Source of the DNA: Lutraria lutraria
Taxonomy: Eukaryota; Mollusca; Bivalvia; Venerida; Mactridae
DNA: 64,000 nucleotides
Direction of reading: 5' to 3'
Assembly: GCA_964023205.1 (NCBI GenBank)
Contig: OZ026845.1
Location: forward strand, 2,986,001-3,050,000
The first letter of the stretch is position 1; each line of letters opens with the position of its first letter. Below are positions 12,493 through 25,885 of the stretch, in pieces. A model generated the notes under the pieces. It made no database searches. It was not told the DNA's origin and worked only from the letters and a program-made list of their open reading frames with translations. Both the position numbers and the translations under genes were made by a program.

Positions 12493-12542
12493 GATGTCAA
12501 ATATTAAGAAAAAAACACGGATCTTTCTTAATATTTGATATC
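12493..12542. repeat. 19-bp inverted repeat (hairpin)
   Basis: gatgtcaaatattaagaaa (12493-12511) pairs with tttcttaatatttgatatc (12524-12542), with one mismatch across a 12-base loop. The flanks tgtact and agtaca extend the pairing. A second small palindrome, taagaaatttctta, lies just upstream near 12424. This may be the core of a decayed MITE. Confidence 0.6.
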
Positions 12543-15500
12543 TAGTACAGCGTCATTGAGAAAATCATGGATGCACGAATGAATCAGAAATTAAGAGTCT
12601 AATCCCTTTAAAATGCATTACAAGTTCAAATTCATTAACATAATGGACTGGTCAGAAATACGTACAAATGTGTACAAATACTCATAGCTAATGCAAGCCA
12701 CTGTTAGAACACGAAATAAATGCAGAATACTTATGCGATAATATCTCAATTTATTCATTTGTCAAAACCTTGAGGAAAGAAGAATAGAACATATAATTAG
12801 GCAAACTTCAATATAAAGAAAAGTTTAATTGGATTGGCGGCAAAAAAGAGGACTTTTTATCGTTTACTTTTGAAATAAAATACTATTATTAGGTTTACAC
12901 GCTAAGTGTAGAAACTTTAATTATCTGAAAATAAAATCTGTGATGCATTTGATTAAGTTTTGGAAACTTAAGCTAACGATAAGCTAGTTATTATATAACA
13001 CTTCGTTCGTTCATAACGGAACAATAAATGTATGACATTTTGCGCACGTAAGAAATATATTTATTGTTTAAGGCAATGTTTTACTTTAAATCCAATTCCG
13101 ATTCTACTTGTTATTTATTCTTTCTGTTGCAGTATTATTCATTTCAAATTCAATTATGCTTATACAAGTTTACTATGGAAACGCTCCTAATTGTGTGTAA
13201 TTGATGTAAGACGTTCAATTCGTCATTTAAATTATGGTCTTAGATTTTCATTGTGCCACGTTCAAATCTTTTAACTTTGTCGCTTGGTACATGTATCAGG
13301 TAATGTTTTATTGTGTCTTAACTGTCGAGTATAATAATTTCTTTCCATTTCACCAGTCCATTGTTTTAAATGTTTGAACACTATTCGCAGTTTCCCTTCG
13401 TAGATCGATCAGGTTCGAGTTGGTCTACCATACCCCGGCCAACTTATTTCTATTGTTATGACCGTGTATTACTATGTGAACTATTGATACACGGCCCAAA
13501 CGCGTCAAACATAATCCGGCCTTAGATAAAAGAGCGAATACCCCAATGGTTTAAATGATTCCTGATTCTATTGATTGCGGTATTTTATAATCCATGGCAA
13601 CTAAAAGAGTATTTACCGAGAACTTCACCCCCATCTTTATCCACGTCATTAAAGCGTCAAAACGGATGTCAGACAATACAACCAACAAAGCAGATGTCGT
13701 TGATTTGTTTGAAATAAATCTTCACGTTTTTTATACTTCATATTTTCCATCGGTATCAAGATCGCTAATAGGACCTAAAAGGGTGATATTCATGATAAGG
13801 CGGTCACATGATCAAGTCGACAAGGGGAGCAAATATCGGGAACCGATCCGAAAATAAGTGGTCGTTCTAAAAGGGCATTCTTTGCTTTGATGTAGGCCTA
13901 AGCAGTATAACGTGCGCTCCTGAAAGACACCAAATTCTTATTTTTGCACGGGAACCCGATCTAGTTGTGACGAGACAGATTGGAGTGTGATTTAGAAGAC
14001 ACCAACTATTATCAGTACTCATTATCTAAATGCCTTTAGGACAATTGAGTTCCTTGGCGGCAAAAAATAGAATATAAAACTTACAGTGATATCCATTTAA
14101 GTGTTAGATTCGCCTTTCATGTCAAATATATTGGGGAAGCCTTTGTTTGCAATATTTGAACTTCATAGGATTGACATAAGACCTGACAAAGTAATGGGAT
14201 ATATTTATGAAGTGTTTCATACCGATCATCCAAGTTGGAACGATAACACTGACGGTTTGAAATAACAGAATCAAGTCTCATGTCTTGTAACAGATGCGAA
14301 CGACTCACATGCCTATCGACATTTCTGCAGAAATTGACACCGTAAATTATCAGGCATAATTGTATCGCTTAGAAGATCAATGAAATATTGCTGATGGAAA
14401 AGACACGCGCTTGTATATTACAAGTTGATGTAATCTATGCGTCGCTGATGGTAAATTATTGTAGCCTGCGCATATATAACATTGAAATACAATGGGACCT
14501 CAGGAGTTGTACCAAATCCCTTGTGTCACGAAATGATATACTCCGAACCAATGTTGGCCATCTGCTTTGCTTCATCATAAACAAACAGTCGATAAAGAGC
14601 TGAAAATGAAAGTTTATCGAAAAAAGTTGCAATTACTGAAATGAACTATTGCATACATTGTCGCCCAGGCAGATATTGTGCAATGAGTGTGTAGTAAATA
14701 CTATCATTAGTGCAAACAACATTAGGCAGACGTGTTTAAAGTAGCATTAATAATAACAACTCACATTTCATGAATATGTTAGCAATAGAGACTTTTAAAT
14801 GATTCATGTTAGGTGACCGACGACTTGACTTCAGTTAGAGGAGCATTCAATGCAAACCAAGGCAAAAGCAGCATTTTAAAGTATCCTATATTTTAACAAA
14901 TGATGCTTAGAACGCATTCACACTTATTTCTACGATACACATCATAGAGCCTTTGAATATGCTTTGCGTTTACTAATAAGAGCCTAATAGCCTCATGTAA
15001 TTAGACAAATGTTTGGATGTTGGGCAAATAAAAATAATGAGACAACTACGAGTTTAAATTGAACATATTGTACAGTATCAAAGTTATTTTTATCCCAAAT
15101 AGAGGGTTTTTAAATTTTGACTTTTACTACACATTCCGAAAATTGGTTTTAGGGCATGCAGGTGACACGAGGAAAATGTATAAACATTATTTCTGATTTA
15201 ATGTTATAATAATCTGAACACAAGATAAAAGTAAAAAATCTAAGAAAAATTAGAAAAAATAATAGCGTTTGATGAACGTGTAGTGCAAGGCGGAAATTCT
15301 GTAATGTAAATACAGATAATGTATGTTGTACCTTAATTTACGTATTGTGTTAGTCTTTGATATGATTCCAACCCGCGTTGTAAACCTCAGAGTAACACAG
15401 ATTGTAGATACTAATAAATCGTGAATGTTACATTGCTTTAGAGAAAGAGACAAGATTGAATTAAGTCAGACAAGTACAGTTACATTTTTGTTAACAAGTT

Positions 15501-16504
15501 TAAATGAACTGACAAAAAGGGAATTTAATCGCCTTGTTCCTTTGCCAAAGGCACTCCATGTCCGATGCTTCTTGAGAGTGGCTTTAAATCTAGTAAAAAC
15601 AATTGTTAGATAATTATCTACCTTGAAGATAGTTTAAGTTATGTCTGTTGTGGTCTTTATTGTCTTAAAGGTACTCCAGGAACAATCAATGTAGAAAATA
15701 TAGTGTTTACGTTTCATCCCTATGGCTTTGCTAAAGAACGTTCCATGCCGGTACCCTTGGGGATAAGTGTCTTTTGTCCCCCATTTCTTTATGTTTTGGA
15801 GAATTGGATAAGTTCTGGGTTGGTGGATTTTGTGGTTGGTAGTGTTTTGGAGAAGATGATTTTTGTACGTGATTGTCTCTGTGCATCCTGTATCTCTCTA
15901 TACTTATACGTAGCATATGTATTCTATACATATTTTGAATGAGGTTTTGATTGATTTAGCCTTAAACGTCACAAACGGTTTAAACGTGTAAGATATCTTT
16001 ATTCACCGTATTCACACAAATGTGAACACGATAGCTTGTCTTCACAACGAATTTTTATTATTTGATCACGGTAATAATACGTCGAATAACAGAATTCTCT
16101 TCTAAATAGATCTAATTGCGCTTTGTGAGCTTGAATGTATCACAAAAACAAAACGTCACCAATAAGACATCGAGACACCTGATGATTGCAACGAATTATA
16201 TTCGGTGTTTAATGTTTAATGTTTCTTTAAATGAGCTGGCTGCAGCAGCTCATAATTGGAAATGATTGGAGTTGAGCTTGCGGTTTTTATTTATGTTTTA
16301 TGGGGCATACCTACTGTAAAAGACGATTGTAGTAAACTCAAATATTTTGAACTTAAATTAACTGAGTCGGATAAAGTCAATTTTTAAACTGAGCATACAA
16401 AATAATGATAATATTCTTTATTCAACGAAGGTAATTTGAAATGACGTATTATATACAAACGTATATGATGTCATAAATTACAACATGGCCTTCAAACAAC
16501 ACAT
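12543..16504. other. no gene seen
   Basis: Several open frames of 60-90 codons (13594-13857, 14388-14603, 15425-15613, 15703-15942) have no recognisable domain, signal peptide or splice context. A small palindrome gagctg...cagctc lies at about 16232-16250. Otherwise nothing is recognised. Confidence 0.45.
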
Positions 16505-16512
16505 GTAAAAAC

Positions 16513-17947
16513 TAGGGATGTCAACCGGAGTCCGGATATCCGAACGTTCGGATCCCGTTCCGAAGTTCGGATCCGATTTTTGGATCCGGATGTTCGTATC
16601 AAAATACTACCGTCGTCTAAAATACGTATAAATGTTGCTGAAATCGACTGTCATAAAATATAATCAAAGTGTCGAACACACGGGGTGCAATTAAGTCGAC
16701 GTCGTCATGGTGATGACACATAGTATATGCTAGGCCTACAATATACACCGGTGACACTACTGACATCGCATATCAACATTTTACTTAAAGTACGGTATAT
16801 TGCGATTTTATTTAAATGTTAAAACTGAATAATAGTAATGACGATTAATTTTTCACACGTCTTATTATAATGAAAGATTGTCATTTGATGATTGAATGTT
16901 GATAATTAAAGACTTATTATCAAGTTTCAAAGTTTATTTAGTGATACCGCTTAATCCTAGACCGATCTGAGTAGCATAAAACGACTTTAAAAAATCGGTC
17001 CATAAAAGTTTCATAAAATTCGGTCCATCGCTAAACCTGTACGTGCATAATGTCACAAACCTTGCTGTATGTTGTTCGCGTCATTCTCAATACCCCAATT
17101 ATTAAAACACGTCGGGGTAATAATGCAATCGCGCGGAGCGTTCATTTGTTAATCCCATCAAATCGATGTTGTTTGTAATTAGTCCCAACACGTGGTAGAC
17201 AAGAGTAAAACAATTAATGCACTGATCTTTTGCGTTAAGTGATGTGTTTGCACAAAGTTAGCGATTTCAATTGTTTAACACAAGTTATGCTGCATATAAT
17301 TATATGTTAAGTTTGAGTTAAAGAATTCAAACGTCGTTCCGAACGCAGATTCCGTACAGTCACAGCCTGTTTCCCCCATTTTAGTAGCATTTCGGTTTAA
17401 TCAAAGGCGGTGAATTGTTTTAGAAGTTGGTATCAAAGAAAAATTAGTTACAGCAAAAGGACGCCGACATTCTTTGGTCCAGTTTTAGCGACAATTCGCC
17501 ATTACGATTTAGTAAATAACCCGTGTAACTTAAGATACGCGTCATAATCAAACTGGCAGGTATAGAGACATGATGGGTTTACGGCATGATGACGTACGCA
17601 ATCTTTACAATAACTTTGAATTTCGGAATGTTCCTTCTGGACTAAAATAGAAACACGGCAGTGAATCTTTGAAATGGTTCACGTGCACCGGTTTGAGTAA
17701 AATACGTGCGGAGTTTGATTGTATTGTGCGTATTTGTTTTTCATTATTATTCATTTTTAGTCAATATTGAATATAATATTAATTCAAAATAAATTAAATT
17801 AGCGATGAACAGATGATCGCGAAAACTGGTTACGATAAAACAGTAAAAACTAAATAACTGTGTAAAGATCGATCCGAACATCCGGATGTATCCGGATGTC
17901 TGATCCGGATATCCGGATACTTGATTCGGTCAATTTTGACATCCCTA
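16513..17947. mobile_element. non-autonomous hAT-like DNA transposon, 1435 bp
   Basis: Terminal inverted repeats tagggatgtcaa (16513-16524) and ttgacatcccta (17936-17947) are perfect over 12 bases. They are flanked by an identical 8-base duplication gtaaaaac (16505-16512 and 17948-17955). An 8-bp duplication with T at position 2 and A at position 7 fits the nTnnnnAn target preference known for the Ac branch of hAT elements, and the TAGGG-type terminus also fits hAT. Both subterminal regions are packed with TCCGGAT/TTCGGATC motifs in palindromic pairs (left 16530-16590, right 17872-17931), likely transposase-binding repeats. No transposase frame is present, so it would need a partner elsewhere. 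Perfect ends and duplications suggest a fairly recent insertion. Confidence 0.88.
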
Positions 17948-17955
17948 GTAAAAAC

Positions 17956-19202
17956 TGAAAAGAAAACATGGATACATAGATGACATTGATATTAAAATGT
18001 TGACAGACACTTAAAAATCATTAGTCTCTGTTTGTAATAAGTGGATATATAAGATATTTTGCGCATTTAGTAGATATTGATTCAGAGCATATTAAAAGAT
18101 GAACTTTTAGATTTTGAACGTACTGATAGCGGGATATTGTTCCAAATTTTGGAAGACATGAATGAGAAAGATTTTTAAAGAAATGTATGATATTGCTTAT
18201 ATTCGGTTTTGTGTCTGTTAGTGTGTGCTAAATAGTCCACAAGCAGCACTAGCACTTGCAACAGGCTTTAGAAGGTGCTCCTTTAATAAACAAAGCCAAC
18301 GACATCAATAACAATATCAATGACTAAGATTTCAACCATGAACAGATTTGGTCAGACTCAAGCAAAGACCACACCTGTCTGATTCGTGTGCGAACATACA
18401 TATATAAATTACAATGTACAGTGTCGCCTTCGACACGGGCATCAGCAACAGTAGCAAATAACACCAACAACAGTCAATATGTCAATAAATACTGACACTT
18501 CAACGGCATTTATCGTTACTTGAACGTCATCAGCAGCGAAAAACATCTTTGACAATAACTTTACTATTTCTGCATTCCTACATCGACACTAAAGACAAGA
18601 ATGAATAAATAAATCAAGATTAATTCAACGTTATTGAAGAAACCTTAACAGATGCTTGTGATAAGAAGTTAAACCTTTGGCAGAATGTAAATAAACAACC
18701 GTCTGATCACAAATGTCTTGTCTGCTATTTTTTGTTCTGACAATATGTAGAAGTGATAAATTTGTATTATCTTCTGTGTTGAACACTATGTTTATATTAT
18801 CTTATATGTCAGTTATACGCATGTATCAATAATGATAACAATATATCATCTGGCAATAAAGAGAATATCAATATATGAACACAATGCTAATAAATATAAT
18901 CTATGTGTAAACCTAGTTAAGACTCTAAAAGATATGGCGAATAAAACAGCATGTGTTTAATTTTATAGCTAAAGCTTTTAATAATATTAGTATTTAAGAT
19001 GTAATTATAGTTATTTTTTTATTTGCTTTGAAATAAAATATTGTATTAAAAATCATAAATATTAACGATGTTTGTATGTTGTCTTATAACATGACTGGAG
19101 CTCTAAACATTCTTCGATGATAAAAACGATGGAAAATTGACATTAAAATTGTCTCTCTTGATGAAACTTTAAATTTGGATAATCTGAGTATAATGCATCT
19201 TC
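17956..19202. other. no gene seen
   Basis: AT-rich sequence with no frame over 60 codons and no repeat recognised. Confidence 0.5.
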
Positions 19203-19350
19203 TGCAAAGTTACACTCTTTGTGAGTAGCAAAATTATGCTGTTGTTGATAGGTTGTTGCTCTGGAGAGGTTAAATTAATAGTTAAATAGTACACTTGGAA
19301 AAATCATGCTACTGTTGAAAGGAGGTTGTTTGTTGCTCAAGAGAGGACCG
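19203..19350 (+). repeat. dispersed repeat (GTAGCAAAATTATGCTGTTG family), copy 1
   Basis: The segment from gagtagcaaaattatgctg through aggttgttgctctggagagg and ttaaattaat to a second, diverged half (atgctactgttgaaaggaggttg...ttgctcaagagagg) matches the reverse strand of 57340-57486. The two halves resemble each other, so the family looks like a dimer. Identity of the element class is unknown. Confidence 0.75.
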
Positions 19351-19984
19351 CTCTGAAGAGATTGTACTGTACTAGTATCGTATTGTGTTCATTCTTTTCA
19401 ATGACAAAGCCGGTGTTCTTTTGTTTCTTTTGAGATTATAAATATCAAATGACAAAGATCTTGCAATTAGAATTTATTTTCCTACATACGTACGAGTATT
19501 AACTAACGTTTCTATTTAATCATATATAAACCATGAGTGTTCTATTCGTCATTTCGTCAATGCTCAAGACACTTACAAATATTTGATTTCGACAAGATTA
19601 CTTAACCTTGAAACAGGATACTGGTTTGTGTTTACATTCTAATAATCTGTGAAAAGGTTTTGATATGTTATAAACAACTTCAGACTTCCGAAATATCGTG
19701 ACGACACGCAAGCAATGTTATATAAAACTCTGGCTTGCAACTACTCGGAATGACCTTTTCATGAATGTGTTATCTTTAATCAATTCTCATATCTTCATTC
19801 GCTGGATCAAATTCACATTGTGTCAGAACTAAAATAGTTGGCATATTCTTATAATACGATACAGTAGATGCCCACTTTGAGGCCACATTCATATAAAGAC
19901 CATCATATTATAACCTTAACTTTTTGCTGGACCGGTTTGAAATATTTTGATAAAAAGTTTTCCCTATGTTTTAATGTCCCACCA
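19351..19984. other. no gene seen
   Basis: AT-rich sequence; no exon, RNA gene or repeat recognised. Confidence 0.5.
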
Positions 19985-20125
19985 GCAGCCAGCGTCTTAT
20001 AGCGAGTTTATCAGCTTTAATGATAGAGATAGACCATAGGCGTATCACTTACCACCGCAAGCTAGCTCAGCAGCTTCCTCATTTGTGAAATTTGGTCATT
20101 GATAGGATTCGAAATCAATATTTCG
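19985..20125 (-). mobile_element. fragment of the mollusc-type SINE, minus strand
   Basis: Read in the plus direction, the order ccagcgtcttata, tcagctttaatgat, taccaccgcaagctagctc, agcagcttcctcatttgtga and gattcgaaatc follows the reverse strand of the SINE body at 3602-3849 and 47125-47330. The GTCGGTGG box is only partly kept and both ends are worn, so this is an old relic. Confidence 0.5.
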
Positions 20126-23100
20126 TGTACATTTGGTCGTACATATAATAGTGACACCAACCCAACATGTGTTTTCTCTTTTTTTACAAAGTTGGTCTAA
20201 ATATCGTAGTTTAATCGCAGATATATATACATGTATATACAAATGTATATACATAAATAATATATAATTTTTATAATCATCTTGCTCGATCTTATTATAC
20301 GAGAGTTGTGACTTTTTCTTTTTCTATTCAATACAAAAATACATTCAAGTGAAGTCATTTGTTTGACCTTTTAAATTAGTTACAAAACAAAAATGACTAA
20401 CTTATTATAATTAAGAACCAGTACAATATTTAGGAGCCACTACCAAGCAGTTTTGACATGCAATAATTATCAAATTATTTATTATCTAACACTTGCAAAC
20501 GGGCGGAGTTATTATATATCTTTTCAAATATTTCACATAGACCAGAAGGCGTCTTATTACCTTCGAGAGAATTAATAAATGTTCAAACGTATTAATACAA
20601 TATCAGAGATTTATCTACTTTGAACATTTGAATATAACCACCAGATATGTGTATTCTATTCAAAGGATAAGATTTATATATCTTTATCCTATTCACTGTA
20701 TTTCTCATAAAACATGTAAGTTACTTACTTGCAATAATTTTAATGAATTTTATGAATGAATAGATGCAAATACATTAACGCATATTTTCTAAAGTTTTAC
20801 CAAAAGATGAAATATATTACGTCTTTCCTAAAAGTCAAAAATTTACATCAAATTGCCATCAGTTACAACTGTTTTGTAATAACTTCTCAGACCGTCTTTA
20901 CTAACTCCAGATATGAAGAATAAAATCCCTGACATGAATGTGCACATAACTCATCAGGATGAAGTCAATTTAGTGGATTTACCTATCTATTCAGTTTCCG
21001 TAAGAAATTCTCTGCAAAGACGAATAATGAAATACTGCAGTGTACTAAATTTTAGTTAAAACCAGATAACCAATTATAAGGGAATAGAATAGTTTAGTAC
21101 AATGTATAAAAGTTATTTTATGTAATGAATTGATATAATAATTCACTTTACGAATTACATAAAACGTCATTTTCAAAAATCATGGAACTTAAACTAGATA
21201 AAATCTCAAACACTTCAGGTGGTTGTTTGATTTAGGCTTCATATGACATTCAAGAAATCTGAGAGGTAATAGCGAAAGAAAGTAGGTGCGTCGATCGAAG
21301 TGGAAAGAATGCAATAATCGCTATAAAGACTTGACTCGAGGTAGATCTTAACACCAGGCAAGACAATAACATCCAGTGTCATATTCACAACACTACGACA
21401 CAATTCATCAAGTTGATGACACTCGTGAAAATATAAGCATAGCAATTTATCTCGCAAAATGTATTCCGAAAGTAATTGAATTTTTTTCTGAGTAGTTTAA
21501 CCATAAATTGATCCTCATCTGGCGCAATAAAGCACAACGAGGCATGCCAAGCACTTACAATTAGACGGTAAATGACAGGATTACGTGAAGGATTATGCCC
21601 ACATGTTAATAAATGCAAGTATGTAATTACGGTAGCTCCTTGATTCGCTATGAAATAAACACATCATGAAAACACGAAAACAATCCGCCCCACAGTCATT
21701 TTCTAGATCAGCAGCATCTATAGAATTATTAGGTATGACAGTACCAATCGCGCCTTTAAATAATTCATTTTTCCTCAAAAATAGTACCCTTGTTCCAAAA
21801 GAGAACCATATAGCAAAAACATATTCCCTAATGGTTAAAAGTGTATCTTTTAAACCATTTATAGCACCTCAGGCGAGGAACACGCAGAAATATATACTTA
21901 CAGCTCAAATCAACAAACCTATTAGTTTTACCAAGTGACACATCTGACCACTTTGTTTTTTCCTGTGTACAGTTGACTTTATTTCTTACACCCACAATCA
22001 CTATCTCTAGAATAAGTTGTGTTCAGATAAATATTGTGTTACTAGCTAAATTAAAGACTTTTTGTAAACTCCGCTGTCAGGCATACAGTTGATAAAAATG
22101 TTCCATTTTGCGACGTGTTTGTCTGTTAATATAACTATTGTTTCTTTTGTGTTTGGAAGTTATAAAAAACCAGTGTCACCGGTAAAAGAGTTAAGGAAAC
22201 TGAGAAATTGTATTCGTGTCGTAACGGATATCGACAATCTGCAAATGTCTTTTTTTTCGCCTTTTATTGCATAACGTAGCAATGTTATCAATGCCTTTCC
22301 ATTAAATCAAAACTCTCCCCCCCTCTCTCTTTATTTCTTGTGTAGTTAATGTAAGGAAAACGATCCCAGTTTATTGAAAACCATACCATACGACATTTCA
22401 CGTAACAAAGCCATACCGACCTTTCTGAATCTAAGATCGGCATCATGTCTCATCCGATCGTAATCTTTCGCTTAAAGCCCACCTTTTAGATACTACGGTC
22501 ATATCAGATTCTATTACCAGTTCTGATTATTTGTATTACAAATTTATCAGATTTCCTGTTAGGAGTAGGTAAATAAACACGATATCTTATAGCTTTATCA
22601 CGTATTTTCAGCTTATGATGTGGTATTGAATATGTTTGCTGGTGGGTTTAGATAAGATAGCATGATGATGTTCAGTGATGTTGAAATTTGATGGGGTTTA
22701 ATAATTTGATTCACCTTAATGGTTAAAACAAGTTTAGTCGTGTAGGATAAACTTAAATATGTTTTGTTTGCGTTTTCACGACCCGATTATTTTACAGTGC
22801 GTTAGTAGAAAGAACTTTTTTTTGTTATTAAACTTATATGCTTGTTTTGAAACCGGAAAACTGGAATAATGAACGAATGCATATTTCTTTAGGTCGTGAA
22901 ATCTTAATATTTTTTATGAGGCGGTCGCTTTACAGTAAACCAACATTTAATTGAGGAATGGTCTCGTTTGATTATTTTTCTTGGGTCAGATTTTGCTTCT
23001 AATCAATTTGATGTTAACAGAAACGCCTATTGTCAATACAGATCATTTTGATAGTTGAAGGTTATTGAAGGTTAAACAGGTAGGATTTAATGGACCCCCA

Positions 23101-23235
23101 TCTGGATCCTAATTCAGATAGAAATGTTTGTTTATTAATGTATGATAAAGTAACACGTAGATAAGGGGGGTTTTATCTTACATTTTCCAAAGACTGAGAA
23201 ACGATTTGGCGAATCATATTTTCATCTCACCGGTG
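20126..23235. other. no gene confirmed; minus-strand open frames near 21239-21778 unassigned
   Basis: AT-rich sequence with TA-rich microsatellite-like sequence near 20222-20260, a weak 11-base inverted repeat (ttttatgtaat / aattacataaaa) around 21117-21165 and a CT run near 22315-22335. Overlapping minus-strand frames at 21239-21778 include an NPVIY motif but shift frame and lack a coherent domain. Confidence 0.4.
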
Positions 23236-23464
23236 ATGTACAGAGAGCTTGGTTCTTGGTCGGAGTTAAAAATCTTTACAAGTCTTTGTCATAAAAAACG
23301 TCTAATCCAGCTCCATGGTAGTCCAGATACACCTAGAACGACACCGTTTCTCTTCGATGCATTTAAAACCCGGCTCGAGAAGACCAAATCGATGTTCGAT
23401 TCAAGAACCGCATCCTTCCATTCCCGGGCCAAGATACGCGGGGTCCTGCTGTATAATGTGTCTG
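23236..23464 (+). CDS. candidate coding exon, unknown product
   Basis: An open frame (open from 23206, first ATG at 23236) ends at a consensus donor g|gtaagt (23464/23465) in phase 1. Its last 120 bases are about half G+C, clearly richer than the surrounding third, and the peptide is rich in charged and polar residues, including DAFKTRLEKTKSMFDSRT and SRAKIRGVLLYNVS. The upstream edge is uncertain. AG sites at 23310 and 23326 could be acceptors; using the second would make a symmetrical phase 1-1 exon of 138 bases, but neither has a strong pyrimidine tract. I recognise no domain. Alternatives: a retroelement or processed-gene fragment, or chance. It sits about 13 kb downstream of the signal-peptide candidate at 10132 on the same strand; linkage is not shown. 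Confidence 0.3.
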
Positions 23465-25560
23465 GTAAGTAGACACTCTATATTATCACGCAATAGATCA
23501 TTTAAATTTTAGTATATGTACGTCTTCCATTCCCCTGAAAATTGTCCAAACCGACATGTTGCGTGATGGTCACTAGAGTTTTAGGCGTCTGTTAGCTTCG
23601 CTGGAATTAAAAAATAAAGCATTTTGAGACACTGGGAACAACAAACAAGTCTTGCTACAGAGCATGTTTGAATAGATAGAACGATAAGATCCACGAAACG
23701 TTTAATTTCTATCTGGGATTTTTGGGACTTGAAAGCTTCGACATTATAAAACTTGTGTACTGTCTCCGAGCTCGATTCCCAATTCCATTATCCAAATATT
23801 ATGATTAAAAAGACAGAGCTGTTAAATGTTTAACTACTTACTCAGATAAATTACGCTGTCAGACTTACATATCAATAATAATAATAATTATTGTCTGATC
23901 ATAGTTAACTTAGGAACATTTAAAGACAACATTTGAGATATGAGAGCGGAGACCGATCTCATACTTTCAGTCTGAACTAAATAGCAAAACTTCCGTCCTT
24001 GTAGACAACGTCCGGGGGAATTGGCATTTAGCACGAACAGGTCACGTGCTGTTGTCAGACAAGAAATAAATATATTTAATTCAGTAACTAATATAAAACG
24101 GTAGGTAAACAGAATAATTGACACTGTGGGACTAACTTACTGTTCCGAGTATGATAAATACAGTTAATATGGGAACTATTTATCTCCAGCAGACATTTTT
24201 AACGACACGACAATGCATATTTCAAAATATATGGAAATAAACGGAACCATAGACTAATTTCTCCATGCGTCCCAAGGCCAACATTTCCAACGCTAAATTA
24301 TTTTTGTTTATATATGACTTTTGTAAGAGGAACTCATAAATAGCCGAATAATTCTTATGGCATTTGCATACAATTGAATCTGTTTATACTAAAAAGACAC
24401 CAGCCAATGTTTTCGTTGATTAAACGCCAGATGCCATCCTTAGAAAACGTTGGTTTGCGTCAGCTACAAAAACCGACTCATTAAATATTCAAGACCCCAT
24501 TTTTTTGCGTTGTAAACATAATTCTTTTTCATTATTTAATTCAGTCGTTCGTTTTCAGTTCGAGCTTACAAAATGATATCTACATACCTACCCACCCACT
24601 GATCATTTGATCTCAAAGGACGACCAATTATAAAACAAATACTGTTGACGAAGATGTATTTCACACGCAACATTTTCTAGAAAGCTGTTTTTTGGCAGAA
24701 CTAATAGGAAAGAAGGGAGATAAACACAACCGAACTAAACTCAATTAAACTGTCTTGATAAATTCAACATCCGAGCTATGAAAGATGTTGCTTTACAAAA
24801 GCGGTGTTATCAAATTTATGATAGAACTAAGTGCCTACTGAAAAATATATTGAAGTTCTTAATATAAACTTGTTAGATTACAGAACCAGGTCCGTATGGA
24901 TTGGTCATTAAATGTGCATTCAAATTGGACAAACTTGACACATTTTAAGAGGGTAATTTTTTCATAAGTCGTGAAGGTATCTTTATTTTGTAGTTAAAAT
25001 GCATTTCCCGTGTTCGTATCGTAAACGGGAACTATTGTGCCTTCTGTAACAGGTGGTTTTTAGCTTAGAGTTGAGTGTATATATAAATTCATAAACTGTT
25101 ACAACACTTTGATATGATTATGTGCAATATATCCAGTAACTATATGTTCAGTACCAGTCTAAACTTATCAAACATCCGGATATAAACACAGGCGATGTTT
25201 TACGTGCATAAAGGGTCACACGTATCTGACCCCTTGCACACGTGTTTCTATCAGCAACATTCTTGCGGAAGGTTTTTTACTTATTTCTTGTATGTCAACC
25301 ACTTTTTAAACAATCTTTGATCTGTTCACATGCATTAATATACAGAGAAGAAAATCTTCACGCTCGACTTGGGAGCTGTCGTAAATATTTATGTATCTTA
25401 CATAAGCTGAACATGTACGGATTTTACCCGCAACCTGTTCTGAACGATTTTCCAGTTCTCTTAAGAGCTGATATAATCTTTCTCTAATGTTCTTTACCTA
25501 AGTGGTGACTCTACCAGTGGTGTGGTTTATGTAGGATTTATTTCTAGTCAGACAAGGCAA
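23465..25560. other. no gene seen
   Basis: AT-rich sequence without a supported exon. A tRNA B-box-like string gagctcgattccca at 23768-23781 has no matching head and is not called. Confidence 0.5.
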
Positions 25561-25885
25561 TGGTGATCGGTGGTCCAGCGGTAACGCGCTATACTACTAA
25601 ACAAAATGTCGTGAGTGCGATTCTCGGCTTCGCGTTTCGAATTCTCATTGACGCATTTTCAGTGCCCCGTCCCAACTATCGAGCCAAGCACTCTGTCACG
25701 GGAAAAAGAGTGAGAGGCGTGCATCGGTGCTGTACACCGGGCAGGATAAAAAAACAGGAAAACCTATTCGCATAGAGCATGGATATAAATGCCCGGTTCT
25801 CCTGTATCTTATCTCCCCCTCTTTTCAGGACGATTTGGAAATTACCATAGCTGTCGAACGGGCCGTAAAACATCAATAAATAAAC
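25561..25885 (+). mobile_element. tRNA-derived SINE, plus strand
   Basis: The head has A-box-like tggtccagcggtaacg (25571-25586) and B-box-like agtgcgattctcgg (25614-25627). The body follows with cagtgccccgtccc, tgcatcggtgctgtac and gcccggttctcctgtatc. The 3' end aacgggccgtaaaacatc runs into an A-rich aataaataaa tail (to about 25884). The GGCCGT-AAAACA-(AATA) end is, from memory, a typical mollusc SINE terminus. This copy looks near full length, about 325 bases, and is the only SINE here on the plus strand. No target-site duplication was identified. Open frames on both strands across it are by-products. Confidence 0.65.

Noticed and set aside
13594..13857. Plus-strand 87-codon frame starting with a good ATG
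   Set aside because: No recognised domain, no donor or polyadenylation context, and composition close to background; left unannotated.
21239..21778. Overlapping minus-strand frames with NPVIY, reminiscent of a GPCR seventh helix
   Set aside because: The candidate helices fall in different frames with stops between them and no other GPCR landmark (DRY, CWxP) was seen. NPVIY alone is not enough.
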